A stretch of 64,000 nucleotides of DNA from positions 6,437,584 to 6,501,583 of the forward strand of contig NC_009142.1 of NCBI RefSeq assembly GCF_000062885.1. The letters are read 5' to 3'. Shown here piece by piece: positions 56,361-64,000 of the stretch (position 1 is the first letter of the stretch; every line of letters starts with the position of its first letter). The notes beneath the pieces are model-generated. The model ran no database searches. It was not told the origin of the DNA and saw nothing but the letters and a program-made list of their open reading frames with translations. Position numbers and translations under genes: made by a program. The stretch is from Saccharopolyspora erythraea NRRL 2338 (GTDB taxonomy: Bacteria; Actinomycetota; Actinomycetes; Mycobacteriales; Pseudonocardiaceae).

Positions 56361-57362
56361 ATGCGAACTCCAACCACCGAAAACCAGCGCTCGGCCGACG
56401 AGGAGACAAGGCATTTGCTTCTCGAAACGGCTTCCGCGCTGGCGGTGGCTGGCGCGACCGCCGATACGCTGCACCTGCACGCTGCTCTGGTTCCGCAGTC
56501 GCTCGTCGCCGCACTGAGCGAGGTGGCGAGATCGCCGAGGTCGGACAGTGGTTACCGCGTGCTGAAGGGAATTCTTTCGGAATTCCCCGACCCCGGTCCG
56601 ACGCCGTCGTCGTGGAAGTCGGCCGACCATGAGCGCACCCGCGAGTTCGACCTCGCGTTCGCCCTGATCGCTAGTGTTTTCGGGAAACCGTTTGGCTGGA
56701 AGTCCCAGCAAGACGGAAGGCTCGTCCACAACATCGTCCCCACCCAAGGACAGGAGACCATGCAAGTCGGTGGGAGCAGCACCGTTCGCCTCGAGTGGCA
56801 CACCGAGGACTCTTACCACCCGGACCGTCCGGAGCTTCTGCTGCTGGCCTGCGTGCGCAACCCCGACGACATCGGCACCGACATCGCCAGCGTCCGCCGG
56901 GCGGACCTGTCGGAGGCCGACATCGCGCTGCTCAGCACGACGCCCGTACTCATCGAACCCGACGACAGCTACGCCGGAAGCTGGTCCGAAGGCCAGGGTG
57001 ACGAGGGCAAGATGACGACGCTCTGGCAGACCGAGGACGGGCTGTGCATGCGGTTCGACCCGCCCTACACCCGGCTGCCTGAGGACGCCCCGGAACTCTG
57101 CGCTGCCTGGCGACGGTTGAGCGAGTCGCTCGACCAGGCAGGGATGACCGTCGCGGGTCAGCCAGGTGACATCGTGGTGGTCGACAACGACGTCGCCGCC
57201 CATGCCAGACGGCCGTTCCAGGCGCGTTATGACGGTACGGACCGCTGGTTGAAGCGCATCCTCGTGCGCGGTGAATGGAAGCGACCCGAAGCTGAACTCG
57301 GCGAGCGAGGTTACGGCCAGGTCCAGATCGGTCCGCACCCGTCACTGCGGTCCGCGGGATGA
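56361..57362 (+). CDS. Fe(II)/2-oxoglutarate amino-acid hydroxylase (VioC/AsnO type)
   Basis: This 333-residue protein has the clavaminate-synthase-like fold of the free-amino-acid beta-hydroxylases VioC, OrfP and AsnO. The facial triad is H-T-E in RLEWHTEDSYHPDRPELL (about 149-166) and a distal His in VVVDNDVAAHARRPFQARY, with a 2-oxoglutarate arginine in DRWLKRILVRG. Family members hydroxylate arginine, asparagine, or lysine at C3 with O2. The neighbour is an EamA exporter, overlapped by four bases. No NRPS or other biosynthetic gene is present, so the product may be exported as a free hydroxylated amino acid. Substrate unknown. Confidence 0.88.
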   Translation: MRTPTTENQRSADEETRHLLLETASALAVAGATADTLHLHAALVPQSLVAALSEVARSPRSDSGYRVLKGILSEFPDPGPTPSSWKSADHERTREFDLAFALIASVFGKPFGWKSQQDGRLVHNIVPTQGQETMQVGGSSTVRLEWHTEDSYHPDRPELLLLACVRNPDDIGTDIASVRRADLSEADIALLSTTPVLIEPDDSYAGSWSEGQGDEGKMTTLWQTEDGLCMRFDPPYTRLPEDAPELCAAWRRLSESLDQAGMTVAGQPGDIVVVDNDVAAHARRPFQARYDGTDRWLKRILVRGEWKRPEAELGERGYGQVQIGPHPSLRSAG

Positions 57363-58297
57363 GCACGCTGGAATCCGGCGCCGGCGAGCGCACTCCTGAT
57401 GGCGGAAGGGCTGCCTCCGATACATCGACCGGCGAACGCGTCGTAGGTGTGCGAACACTGCTGCCGCTGTTCTCGCTGGTGGCGGTCACCGCGGTCTGGG
57501 GCGGGACCTTCGTGGTGGTCAAAGACGCGGTGAGCCAGGCGCCGACGATGGATTTTCTGGCCATGCGATTCCTCATCGCCACCGCCGCACTCGCGGCACT
57601 ACGTCCGAGCCGGGTGACGACGTTGAGCCGGGCCGGAGTGAAGCGGGGAATCCTGCTCGGAATGGCTCTCGGGGTCGCCTACATCGCGCAGACGTTCGGC
57701 CTGGAGCACACGTCGGCTTCCTTGTCCGGGTTCATCACCGGCATGTTGGTGGTCTTCACTCCTGTGATCGCCGGACTGGTACTGCGTCAGCGGATCGGGA
57801 AAGTCACGTGGACGGCTGTGGCCATCGCGGTGGCGGGCCTGGGTTTGATGACCGTCCATGAGTTCGCAGTCGGGCCAGGAGAACTACTCACATTGGTGTG
57901 CGCGGTGTTCCTCGCGCTGCACATCGTCGGGCTCGGCGTGTGGTCCCCAGGGCACGACGCGCACGCGCTCACCGTCGTGCAACTCGCTGTCGCAGCGTGC
58001 ATATGCTTCGCGTTCGGTTGGTGGGATGGCATCGACCTACCGAGCGATGGGGGATTCTGGCTCGCGCTCGTCGGCACGGCGGTGATCGCCACCGCGGCGG
58101 CCTACGTGATCCAGACCTGGGCGCAGGCCAGGCTCTCGCTGCCCCAGGCAGCGGTGGTGCTCACCCTGGAACCGGTCTTCGCCTGCATCTTCGGAGTCGT
58201 GTTCGACCACGACGAACTGACCACTCGGATCGTCATCGGTGGCGCGCTCGTCGTCGGCGCGATGTATCTGGCCGAGCTCCGCTCGGGCTCGCGCTGA
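57359..58297 (+). CDS. EamA/DMT-family transporter
   Basis: This 312-residue protein has two EamA domains and ten membrane helices: FSLVAVTAVWGGTFVVVKDA at the start, FGLEHTSASLSGFITGMLVV in the first half and LEPVFACIFGVVFDHDEL in the second. EamA proteins of the RhaT/DMT superfamily are mainly exporters of amino acids and related metabolites. The ATG overlaps the hydroxylase stop (ATGA), so it is the second gene of a two-gene operon and probably exports the hydroxylation product. Confidence 0.9.
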   Translation: MSTLESGAGERTPDGGRAASDTSTGERVVGVRTLLPLFSLVAVTAVWGGTFVVVKDAVSQAPTMDFLAMRFLIATAALAALRPSRVTTLSRAGVKRGILLGMALGVAYIAQTFGLEHTSASLSGFITGMLVVFTPVIAGLVLRQRIGKVTWTAVAIAVAGLGLMTVHEFAVGPGELLTLVCAVFLALHIVGLGVWSPGHDAHALTVVQLAVAACICFAFGWWDGIDLPSDGGFWLALVGTAVIATAAAYVIQTWAQARLSLPQAAVVLTLEPVFACIFGVVFDHDELTTRIVIGGALVVGAMYLAELRSGSR

Positions 58298-58499
58298 CGC
58301 CCCTGCCGGTCGGTCTACTCGCTGACTGGCTCTGATCGCACCGCGCACCGGTCGGTCCCGGGCCGCCTAGCGGCCCGGGACCGGCCGGCCGCGGGCTGGG
58401 TGCCGGTGACCGCGGCTCGTCCCGCCGCGAGCCGCGGTCCGAACACCGGGTCGGTGTCCCGGCGCGCCCGGCACCGCCGTCCGGTGTGAGAATCCGCAG

Positions 58500-59789
58500 G
58501 TGGACAGTGTGGTGCTGAACATCGGTCTGGTCCTGCTGTTCGTGCTGCTCGGCGGGTACTTCGCCGCCGCGGAGATCGCGCTGGTGTCGCTGCGCGAGGG
58601 CCAGGTCCGCAGGCTGGAGGGTGCCGGACGGCGCGGCGCCCGGGTCGCGAAGCTGCGGGCCGACTCCAACCGCTTCCTCTCCGCGGTGCAGATCGGTGTG
58701 ACCTTCGCCGGGTTCTTCGCCTCCAGCTACGGGGGCGCGACGATCGCGGTGCGCCTGTCGCCCGCGCTGGAGGGCTGGGGCCTGCCCGCGGCGCTGGCTG
58801 CGACGGTCGCGCTGGTGCTGGTGACGCTGTTCGTCTCGTACCTGTCGCTGGTGCTGGGCGAGCTGGCCCCGAAGCGGCTGGCGTTGCAGCGCACCGAGCA
58901 GGTCGCGCTGTTGACCGCGGGGGTCCTCGACCGGCTGGCCACGCTGTGCCGCCCGCTCATCTGGCTGCTGTCGAGGTCGACCAACGCGGTGGTGCGCCTG
59001 GTGGGCATCGACCCCAGGTCCGACGCGGACAAGGTCACCCAGGAGGAGCTGCGCGACATGGTGCGCACCAACGAGCAGCTCACCGTCGAGGAGCGCAAGC
59101 TGCTCACCGACGCGTTCGAGGCGGGCGACCGCGTGCTCAGCGAGGTGATGATCCCGCGCACCGAGGTCGACTTCCTGGACCGGACGATGTCGCTGGCCGA
59201 CGCGGTGGCCAAGGTCCGCGACCAGCCGCACTCGCGCTACCCGGTCATCCGGGACACCGCCGACGACGTGGTCGGCTTCCTCCACGTCCGCGACCTGCTG
59301 ACCACGACCCACGACAACCGCTCCGGCGCCCGGACGATCGGGGACCTCGCGCGTCCGGTCACCTCGCTGCCCGGCAGCAAGCCGGTTCTCTCGGCGCTGA
59401 CGGTGATGCGCAGGCGCGGTGGGCACCTCGCCGTGGTCGTCGACGAGTACGGCGGCACGGCGGGCATCGTCACCGTGGAGGACCTGGTCGAGGAGGTCGT
59501 CGGCGAGATCTGGGACGAGTACGACACCGGCGTGGCGCCGGTGCGGCCCTCACCGGAGGGCAGCTACGAGCTGGACGGCATGCTGCACCGCAGCGAGGTC
59601 GAGGAGCACACCGGGATATCGCTGCCCGATGGCCCGTTCGACACCCTCGCCGGCTTCGTCATGGCCGAGCTGGGGCGGATGCCCGCCGAGGGCGACGCCG
59701 TCGAGGCGCTCGGCCACCGGTTCACCGTCCGGGAGCTGGACGGGCGCCGCATCGCCCGGGTGCTCATCACCCCGCTGGGGGACGGCTGA
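58500..59789 (+). CDS. CNNM/CorC-type membrane protein with CBS domains
   Basis: This 429-residue protein has an N-terminal DUF21/CNNM transmembrane domain (about 1-200: VLLFVLLGGYFAAAEIALVS, then SYLSLVLGELAPKRLALQRT). A pair of CBS domains follows (about 215-330: TEVDFLDRTMSLADAVAKV, then LAVVVDEYGGTAGIVTVEDL). A C-terminal CorC-HlyC domain closes it (about 345-429). The family is linked to magnesium and cobalt homeostasis and membrane stress. The start is GTG 58500. It stands alone and is convergent with the small membrane protein gene. Confidence 0.9.
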   Translation: MDSVVLNIGLVLLFVLLGGYFAAAEIALVSLREGQVRRLEGAGRRGARVAKLRADSNRFLSAVQIGVTFAGFFASSYGGATIAVRLSPALEGWGLPAALAATVALVLVTLFVSYLSLVLGELAPKRLALQRTEQVALLTAGVLDRLATLCRPLIWLLSRSTNAVVRLVGIDPRSDADKVTQEELRDMVRTNEQLTVEERKLLTDAFEAGDRVLSEVMIPRTEVDFLDRTMSLADAVAKVRDQPHSRYPVIRDTADDVVGFLHVRDLLTTTHDNRSGARTIGDLARPVTSLPGSKPVLSALTVMRRRGGHLAVVVDEYGGTAGIVTVEDLVEEVVGEIWDEYDTGVAPVRPSPEGSYELDGMLHRSEVEEHTGISLPDGPFDTLAGFVMAELGRMPAEGDAVEALGHRFTVRELDGRRIARVLITPLGDG

Positions 59790-59814
59790 GCGGGGCGGGC
59801 GGCGCCCGGCCGCG

Positions 59815-59976
59815 TCACGACATCAGCAGGATCAAGGCTCCCACCACGATGCCCGCGACCACGACGACGGCCGCCGTGATCATCACCGCGCGCAGTTGCG
59901 GCCGGTCCTCGCGGACCTCGGTCTGAGCGCGCTCACGCCACTGCATGAACGTGGTGCCTTCGCCGCCCTCGCTCAC
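59815..59976 (-). CDS. small membrane protein (53 residues)
   Basis: A frame from GTG 59976 with AGGGAGA upstream encodes a hydrophilic N-terminus (SEGGEGTTFMQWRERAQTE) followed by one membrane helix (VMITAAVVVVAGIVVGALIL) and a short end. The layout is a single-pass protein with a cytoplasmic N-terminus. It is on the strand of the ABC operon, 51 bases past its last gene. Function unknown. Confidence 0.6.
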   Translation of the reverse strand: MSEGGEGTTFMQWRERAQTEVREDRPQLRAVMITAAVVVVAGIVVGALILLMS

Positions 59977-60027
59977 GTCTGTCTCCCTGCTCGTCGGTCG
60001 GGGTGCGCCTACAGCCTGTCACATCGA

Positions 60028-60687
60028 TCAGGCCGCAGTCATATCGACGAGCCGCAACGTGGTGGCGGCCCAGCGCTCCAGCAGCGGCTCGTCGTGGCTG
60101 ATGGCCAGCACGCCGGTGCCGTCCTCGGCGACGCGCTCGCCGACGACGCGGACCAGCGCCGCGGTCGTGGAGGCGTCGAGCATCGCGGTCATCTCGTCGC
60201 AGATCAGGTAGCGCGGGCGCAGCGCGAGAGCGCGGGCCAGGCACGCGCGCTGGAGCTGCCCGTCGCTGACCTCGTGCGGCCTGCGGTCCAGCAGCTCGCC
60301 GGTCAGGCCGACCTGCTCGGCCAGCTCGCCGACCCTCCTGGGGGCTTCGCCGGTCCGGCCGGTGGCGTGCAGCGGCTCGGCCACGACCTGGCGGAGGGTG
60401 AAGCGCGGGTCCACGGCGGGACGCGGCTGCTGGAAGACCACGCCGATCGCGGCGCGTTGCGCGCGCGAGGTGGCGTGCCGGAACCCGGTGGCCGCTTCAC
60501 CGTCCACAGTGACCTGTCCGGACCACGGCCGCCGGAGCAGCGCGAGCACTCTGGCCAATGTGGACTTCCCGCAGCCGCTGGGGCCCGCCAGTCCGGTCAC
60601 GGTGCCGCGCGGCACCTCGACGTCCACCCCGTCGAGGACCGCGATTCCCTTGCGGTAGCCCGCGACGAGGCCGGTACCGCTCAGCAC
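60028..60687 (-). CDS. ABC transporter ATP-binding protein (second, OppF/NikE-like)
   Basis: This 219-residue ATPase has Walker A (GPSGCGKSTLARVLAL), the signature SDGQLQRACLARALALRP and Walker B (YLICDEMTAMLD), with the switch histidine in LAISHDEPLLERW. The signature starts with HEVSDGQ rather than the usual LSGGQ, so it is a slightly degenerate form, as in several OppF/NikE proteins. It is shorter than OppF because it lacks the usual C-terminal extension. It overlaps the other ATPase by seven bases and closes the operon. Confidence 0.85.
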   Translation of the reverse strand: MLSGTGLVAGYRKGIAVLDGVDVEVPRGTVTGLAGPSGCGKSTLARVLALLRRPWSGQVTVDGEAATGFRHATSRAQRAAIGVVFQQPRPAVDPRFTLRQVVAEPLHATGRTGEAPRRVGELAEQVGLTGELLDRRPHEVSDGQLQRACLARALALRPRYLICDEMTAMLDASTTAALVRVVGERVAEDGTGVLAISHDEPLLERWAATTLRLVDMTAA

Positions 60688-61637
60688 GGGACGTGCGCGG
60701 CGATCCAGCGCCCGCCGTGGGCGACGAGTTCCGGACTCCCGTTGCAGGGGGCGGATCCGGGCCGGTCAGGACAGCGTTGGCAGAACACGCAACCCCACTC
60801 CCGTTCGATGCGTTCCAGTTCGGTCAGCGCGGGCGGATGGCCCGGGATGGGCTCGAAACCGCCCTCCGGCAGCGCCGCGAGCAGCCCCGCGGTGTAGGGG
60901 TGCCAGGGGTCTTCGAAGACCTCGCCTGCGGGACCGGCCTCCACGATCCGGCTCGCGTACATCACCGCCACGTCGGTGGCGACGCGGCGGGCGGCGGCCA
61001 GGTCGTGGGTGATCAGCAGCACCGCGCGGTCGTCGGCGGCGGTCTCTGCGAGCAGGTCGACGGTGCGGTGCACCAGCGGCCGGTCCAGCCCGGTGGTCGG
61101 TTCGTCGGCCAGGACCAGCGGCGGGTCGCCGGCCAACGCCATCGCCACCGCCACGCGCTGGGCCATCCCGCCGGAGAGCTCGTGCGGGTAGTGGTCCAGG
61201 TCGCCGGGACGCAGGCCCACGCGCTCGGCGAGCTCGCCGACCAGCTCCGGTCCGCTGCCCGGGCGCAACGCGTTGACGGTCTCCAGCAGCTGGCCGCGGG
61301 CGGTGCGCACCGGCGTGAGGTGTGTGCTCGCCGACTGCGGCACCAGGCCGACGAGCCTGCCGCGAACCCGTTCGGCCAGGACTCGTTCGGACGCGCCGAG
61401 CAGCTCCACCTCGCCGTCGAGCACCGCGCGCCCGCGCACCTGCGCGTTGGCCGGGAGCAGCCCGAGCAGCGCCGAGGCGAGCACGGACTTGCCGCAGCCC
61501 GACTCCCCCACCAGCGCCAGCACGCGCCCGCGGCGCAGCCGCAGCGATGCGTCGGTGACCGCCCGCACCTCGCCGCGCCGCCGGCCGAGCAGGAAGCGCA
61601 CCGAAAGCCGGTCCAGCTCCAGCAGGTCCTCGCTCAC
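60681..61637 (-). CDS. ABC transporter ATP-binding protein (first, OppD/NikD-like)
   Basis: This 318-residue protein carries Walker A (GESGCGKSVLASALLG), the signature HELSGGMAQRVAVAMALAG and Walker B (PLVLADEPTTGLD), followed by the oligopeptide-transporter C-terminal domain with four cysteines (CVFCQRCPDRPGSAPC) typical of OppD/DppD proteins. The GTG start overlaps the permease gene by four bases. It forms one site of a heterodimeric ATPase with the next protein. Specificity cannot be assigned without the substrate-binding protein. Confidence 0.88.
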   Translation of the reverse strand: MSEDLLELDRLSVRFLLGRRRGEVRAVTDASLRLRRGRVLALVGESGCGKSVLASALLGLLPANAQVRGRAVLDGEVELLGASERVLAERVRGRLVGLVPQSASTHLTPVRTARGQLLETVNALRPGSGPELVGELAERVGLRPGDLDHYPHELSGGMAQRVAVAMALAGDPPLVLADEPTTGLDRPLVHRTVDLLAETAADDRAVLLITHDLAAARRVATDVAVMYASRIVEAGPAGEVFEDPWHPYTAGLLAALPEGGFEPIPGHPPALTELERIEREWGCVFCQRCPDRPGSAPCNGSPELVAHGGRWIAAHVPC

Positions 61638-62575
61638 AGCGCCAGCTCCGATCTGCGTCGCGGCACGACCCGGTCGCGCCACACCCCGGCCGGCCCCGAC
61701 ACCGCCAGCGTGGTGACCACCAGCAGCAGCGAGGGGAACAGCACGATCCACCAGGCGCCGAGCAGCACCGCCTCCCGGCCGTCGCCGAGGATGTTGCCGA
61801 TGCTGGCCAGGTGCGGCGGCAGGCCGAGGCCGAGGAAGCTCAGCGACGTCTCGTGCCAGACCGCGTGCGGCACCAGCAGGACGGCCGACAGCGCCGCCTG
61901 CGGCACGATCGCGGGCAGCAGGTGCCGCCGCAGCACGCGCATCCGCGACGAACCGCCCGCGATCGCGGCGTCGACGAACGGGCGCTGCCGCAGCGACAGC
62001 ACCTCGGAGCGCACGACGCGGGCCACGGTCGTCCAGTGCGTGAGCGCGATCGAGAGCACCACCGCGAGCAGGCTTCCCCGGTACAGCGCGACGATCACGA
62101 TGCCGAGCAGCAGGTGCGGCACCGAGTTGACGGTGTCGACCGCGCGCATCAGCAGCCGGTCGCTCCAGCCTCCGAGCGCACCGGCCACCGCACCGACCAG
62201 CGAACCGAGCACAGTGGACACCAGCGCGCTGGTTCCGGCCACCAGCAGCGAAACCCGCAGTCCCGCCAGCGACTGCACGAAAAGGTCCCGGCCCGCGGAG
62301 TCGGTGCCGAACGGGTGCGCCGGGCCCGGGGCGAGGCGGACCGAGTCGTAGCGGACGAGGTCGCCGCCGCCGAACACCGCGGGCACCACGACCGCGGCCA
62401 GGACCAGCGCGCCGAGGACGGCGAGCGAGCCCCAGAGCCGTGCCCGGGCGCGGGCCCCGGCCGCGCGGCCGCGCGGAGCCCCCGCCCGCCTGCGGGCGGC
62501 GCCGCGCCACACACCGGGATCGGCGGATGACAGCGTCGTGTCAGCCCTGTCAGCCGTCGGGGTCGTGTCAGCCAT
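61634..62575 (-). CDS. ABC transporter permease (DppC/NikC-like)
   Basis: This 313-residue permease has the N-terminal hydrophilic segment, the conserved HPFGTDSAGRDLFVQSLAGL region, then six membrane helices and the EAA-type coupling motif (DAAIAGGSSRMRVLRRHLLP). It pairs with the DppB-like permease, whose stop it overlaps by eight bases. Both ATPases follow. The family moves dipeptides, oligopeptides or nickel. Confidence 0.88.
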   Translation of the reverse strand: MADTTPTADRADTTLSSADPGVWRGAARRRAGAPRGRAAGARARARLWGSLAVLGALVLAAVVVPAVFGGGDLVRYDSVRLAPGPAHPFGTDSAGRDLFVQSLAGLRVSLLVAGTSALVSTVLGSLVGAVAGALGGWSDRLLMRAVDTVNSVPHLLLGIVIVALYRGSLLAVVLSIALTHWTTVARVVRSEVLSLRQRPFVDAAIAGGSSRMRVLRRHLLPAIVPQAALSAVLLVPHAVWHETSLSFLGLGLPPHLASIGNILGDGREAVLLGAWWIVLFPSLLLVVTTLAVSGPAGVWRDRVVPRRRSELAL

Positions 62576-63557
62576 CGGCGGCCACCCTCGGGTCCAGCAG
62601 CAGCGCGGCGACGTCGGCCAGCAGCGACCCCAGCAGCACGGCGGCGGTGGCCACCAGCGTGACCACCGCCAGCAGCGGGTAGTCCACGGCGGTCGCCGCG
62701 GTGACGACCGCCGCCGCCAGCCCCGGCCAGGAGAAGACCTCCTCGACCAGCACCGCGCCGGTCACCAGTTCCGGCACCCGCGCTCCGATCAACGTCACGA
62801 ACGGCAGCAGCGCCGTCGGCAGCGCGTGCCGCAGCACCACGACCCGTTCGGCCAGCCCGCGAGCCCGCGCCCCGGTCACGTGGTCCTCGGACAGCGCCGC
62901 GAGCATCGACTGGCGCACGTGCAGCACCAGCCACGGCGACTGCGAGACGCCCAGCACCAGCGCGGGCAGCGCCAGGTGCTCGGCGACCTGGCCGAAGGTC
63001 GGGTCCTGCCCGGCGTCGGTCAGCCCGGCCACCGGCAGCCAGCCGAGTCCCAGCGCGAAGACCGCGATGGCCAGCAGCGCGAGCACGAACGGCGGGACGC
63101 CCTCCAGCGCGTGGCCGACCGCGGTGACCAGGCGGTCGGCCCAGCCGCCCTGCCGCCAGGCCGCGACGGTGCCGAGGACGAGGGCGATCAGCACCGCCAG
63201 CACCAGCCCGGTGGCCGCGAGCAGCATGGTCCACGGCAGCCGCTCCGCGACGACCTGCGCGACGGGCTGGCGCATCGACCGCGAAACGCCCAGGTCGCCG
63301 CTGAGCAGCCCGCTCGCCCAATTCCAGAACTGGGCCAGCACCGGCTCGTCGAGCCCCAGCTCGGCACGGACGCGGGCTACGTCGGCGGCCGAGGCGTTGT
63401 AGATCTGCACGCCGTAGTACTGGTGGACCGGGTCGAACGGCGACGCCGCGGCGAGCAGGAAGACGCCGAACGCGACGACCACCAGCACCGGCACCGCGAA
63501 GCCGATGCGCCGCAGCACCAGCCGCCCTGCCGCCGCGCCCCTGGAGCGCGCGCTCAA
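62568..63557 (-). CDS. ABC transporter permease (DppB/NikB-like)
   Basis: This 329-residue permease has the N-terminal helix and DPVHQYYG region, then LGLDEPVLAQFWNWASGLLS, six helices in total and the coupling motif (VTGARARGLAERVVVLRHAL). I place the start at TTG 63557, whose bases overlap the stop of the binding-protein gene (TTGA), because other genes in this window use that geometry. GTG 63572 and GTG 63599 are alternatives that would overlap more deeply. Confidence 0.87.
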   Translation of the reverse strand: MSARSRGAAAGRLVLRRIGFAVPVLVVVAFGVFLLAAASPFDPVHQYYGVQIYNASAADVARVRAELGLDEPVLAQFWNWASGLLSGDLGVSRSMRQPVAQVVAERLPWTMLLAATGLVLAVLIALVLGTVAAWRQGGWADRLVTAVGHALEGVPPFVLALLAIAVFALGLGWLPVAGLTDAGQDPTFGQVAEHLALPALVLGVSQSPWLVLHVRQSMLAALSEDHVTGARARGLAERVVVLRHALPTALLPFVTLIGARVPELVTGAVLVEEVFSWPGLAAAVVTAATAVDYPLLAVVTLVATAAVLLGSLLADVAALLLDPRVAADG

Positions 63558-64000
63558 GGCCGCGGCTTCCACGTTTCGAGGTTCCACCACGGGCCCCACG
63601 TGGTGCCGTGGGTGTGCGGTTCCACGGGCGGCCGGTAGCCGTCCCAGCGACCGGCGCGCATCACGTAGCTGTGGTCGATGAACGCCAGGTACACCAGGCC
63701 CGGGTCGGCGGCGTAGGCGCGCTGCGCGGCCTTGTAGAACTCGGCCCGGCGGGCGGGGTCGGTGGCCTGCCTGCCGCCGTCGAGCGCGGCGTCGACCTCG
63801 GCGTTGCGGTAGTGGCCCGGGTTGTTGTAGGTCCCGGTGCCGATGACCGACGAGTGCAGCGCCGAGTACATCTGCGGGTCCGGGTCGATCGGGTTGCCGC
63901 CGCCGAGCACGATCCCGTCGGTGGCCAGCCGCCCGGCGACCGCGGAGCGGTCGACACCCGCCGGGGTCACCTCGATGCCGACGGCCCTGGCATCGGAGGC
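63554..64000 (-). CDS. ABC transporter substrate-binding protein, family 5 (cut by window edge)
   Basis: The last 148 residues of a peptide/nickel-type extracellular binding protein are visible: VLGGGNPIDPDPQMYSALHS, YRNAEVDAALDGGRQ, then YKAAQRAYAADPGLVYLAF. The typical pattern of lobe I residues near the C-terminus is present. The start lies outside the window. It is the first visible gene of the operon binding protein - two permeases - two ATPases on the minus strand. Signal peptide and ligand cannot be assessed here. Confidence 0.85.
   Translation of the reverse strand, partial: ASDARAVGIEVTPAGVDRSAVAGRLATDGIVLGGGNPIDPDPQMYSALHSSVIGTGTYNNPGHYRNAEVDAALDGGRQATDPARRAEFYKAAQRAYAADPGLVYLAFIDHSYVMRAGRWDGYRPPVEPHTHGTTWGPWWNLETWKPRP

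Noticed and set aside
56361-58297. Part of a peptide antibiotic cluster
   Set aside because: No NRPS, MbtH or tailoring gene occurs on either side in the window.

Overview
The window is GC-rich actinobacterial chromosome. Third codon positions are almost all G or C, GTG and TTG starts are common, and many neighbouring genes overlap by four bases (ATGA, GTGA or TTGA). The gene order trpE - trp-associated membrane protein - trpC - trpB - trpA - lgt - gltB - gltD, with hisDCB, hisH, hisA, hisF and hisI on the same strand, is the conserved actinobacterial amino-acid core. A galactofuranosyltransferase pair and an Emb-type arabinosyltransferase at the left end point to an arabinogalactan-walled lineage (mycolata or Pseudonocardiales, for example a Saccharopolyspora-like organism). 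The genus is an inference.

Layout: 1-7.0 kb, cell-wall glycosyltransferases (a GlfT-type fragment, GlfT2, Emb) with a small secreted protein and a degraded stretch. 7.1-11.4 kb, a large helicase-associated/WYL-like protein, then two small cysteine/histidine proteins divergent from a helix-turn-helix/DUF397 pair. 11.5-17.5 kb, gltBD (glutamate synthase). 17.9-20.9 kb, a cobalamin riboswitch followed by a three-gene cobalamin-type ABC importer. 21-28.7 kb, lgt, a histidine-rich secreted protein, trpA, trpB, trpC, a 27-codon ORF, the trp membrane protein and trpE, with a divergent TetR gene. 29.5-36 kb, hisI, hisF, a PPOX protein, a secreted peptidase-like hydrolase, hisA (probably the bifunctional PriA, since no trpF is present), a long 35-bp minisatellite and hisH. 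36-38.3 kb, a split transketolase divergent from soxR. 38.4-47 kb, an orphan secreted protein, a CitAB-type two-component system divergent from a dicarboxylate symporter, an ECF42-type sigma factor with a frameshifted DGPF/YCII partner, and an ArsR/SRPBCC pair. 47-56 kb, a frameshifted Tat-exported phospholipase C, hisB, hisC, hisD and two tandem M14 carboxypeptidases. 56.3-64 kb, a free-amino-acid-type Fe(II)/2-oxoglutarate hydroxylase with an EamA exporter, a CBS-domain membrane protein and a peptide/nickel-type ABC operon that runs off the right edge.

The genes form several physiological groups: nitrogen assimilation and tryptophan/histidine biosynthesis, B12 uptake, C4-dicarboxylate sensing and uptake, redox-linked sugar-phosphate metabolism, and cell-wall and secreted-enzyme functions. 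The most unusual features are the 14-unit 35-bp tandem array next to hisA, a cluster of other tandem repeats between 29.5 and 39.8 kb, a probable SoxR operator inside a near-leaderless split-transketolase promoter, a duplicated secreted peptidase with a preserved leader, and a small hydroxylase-exporter cassette. Two apparent single-base frameshifts lie within 3.6 kb of each other.
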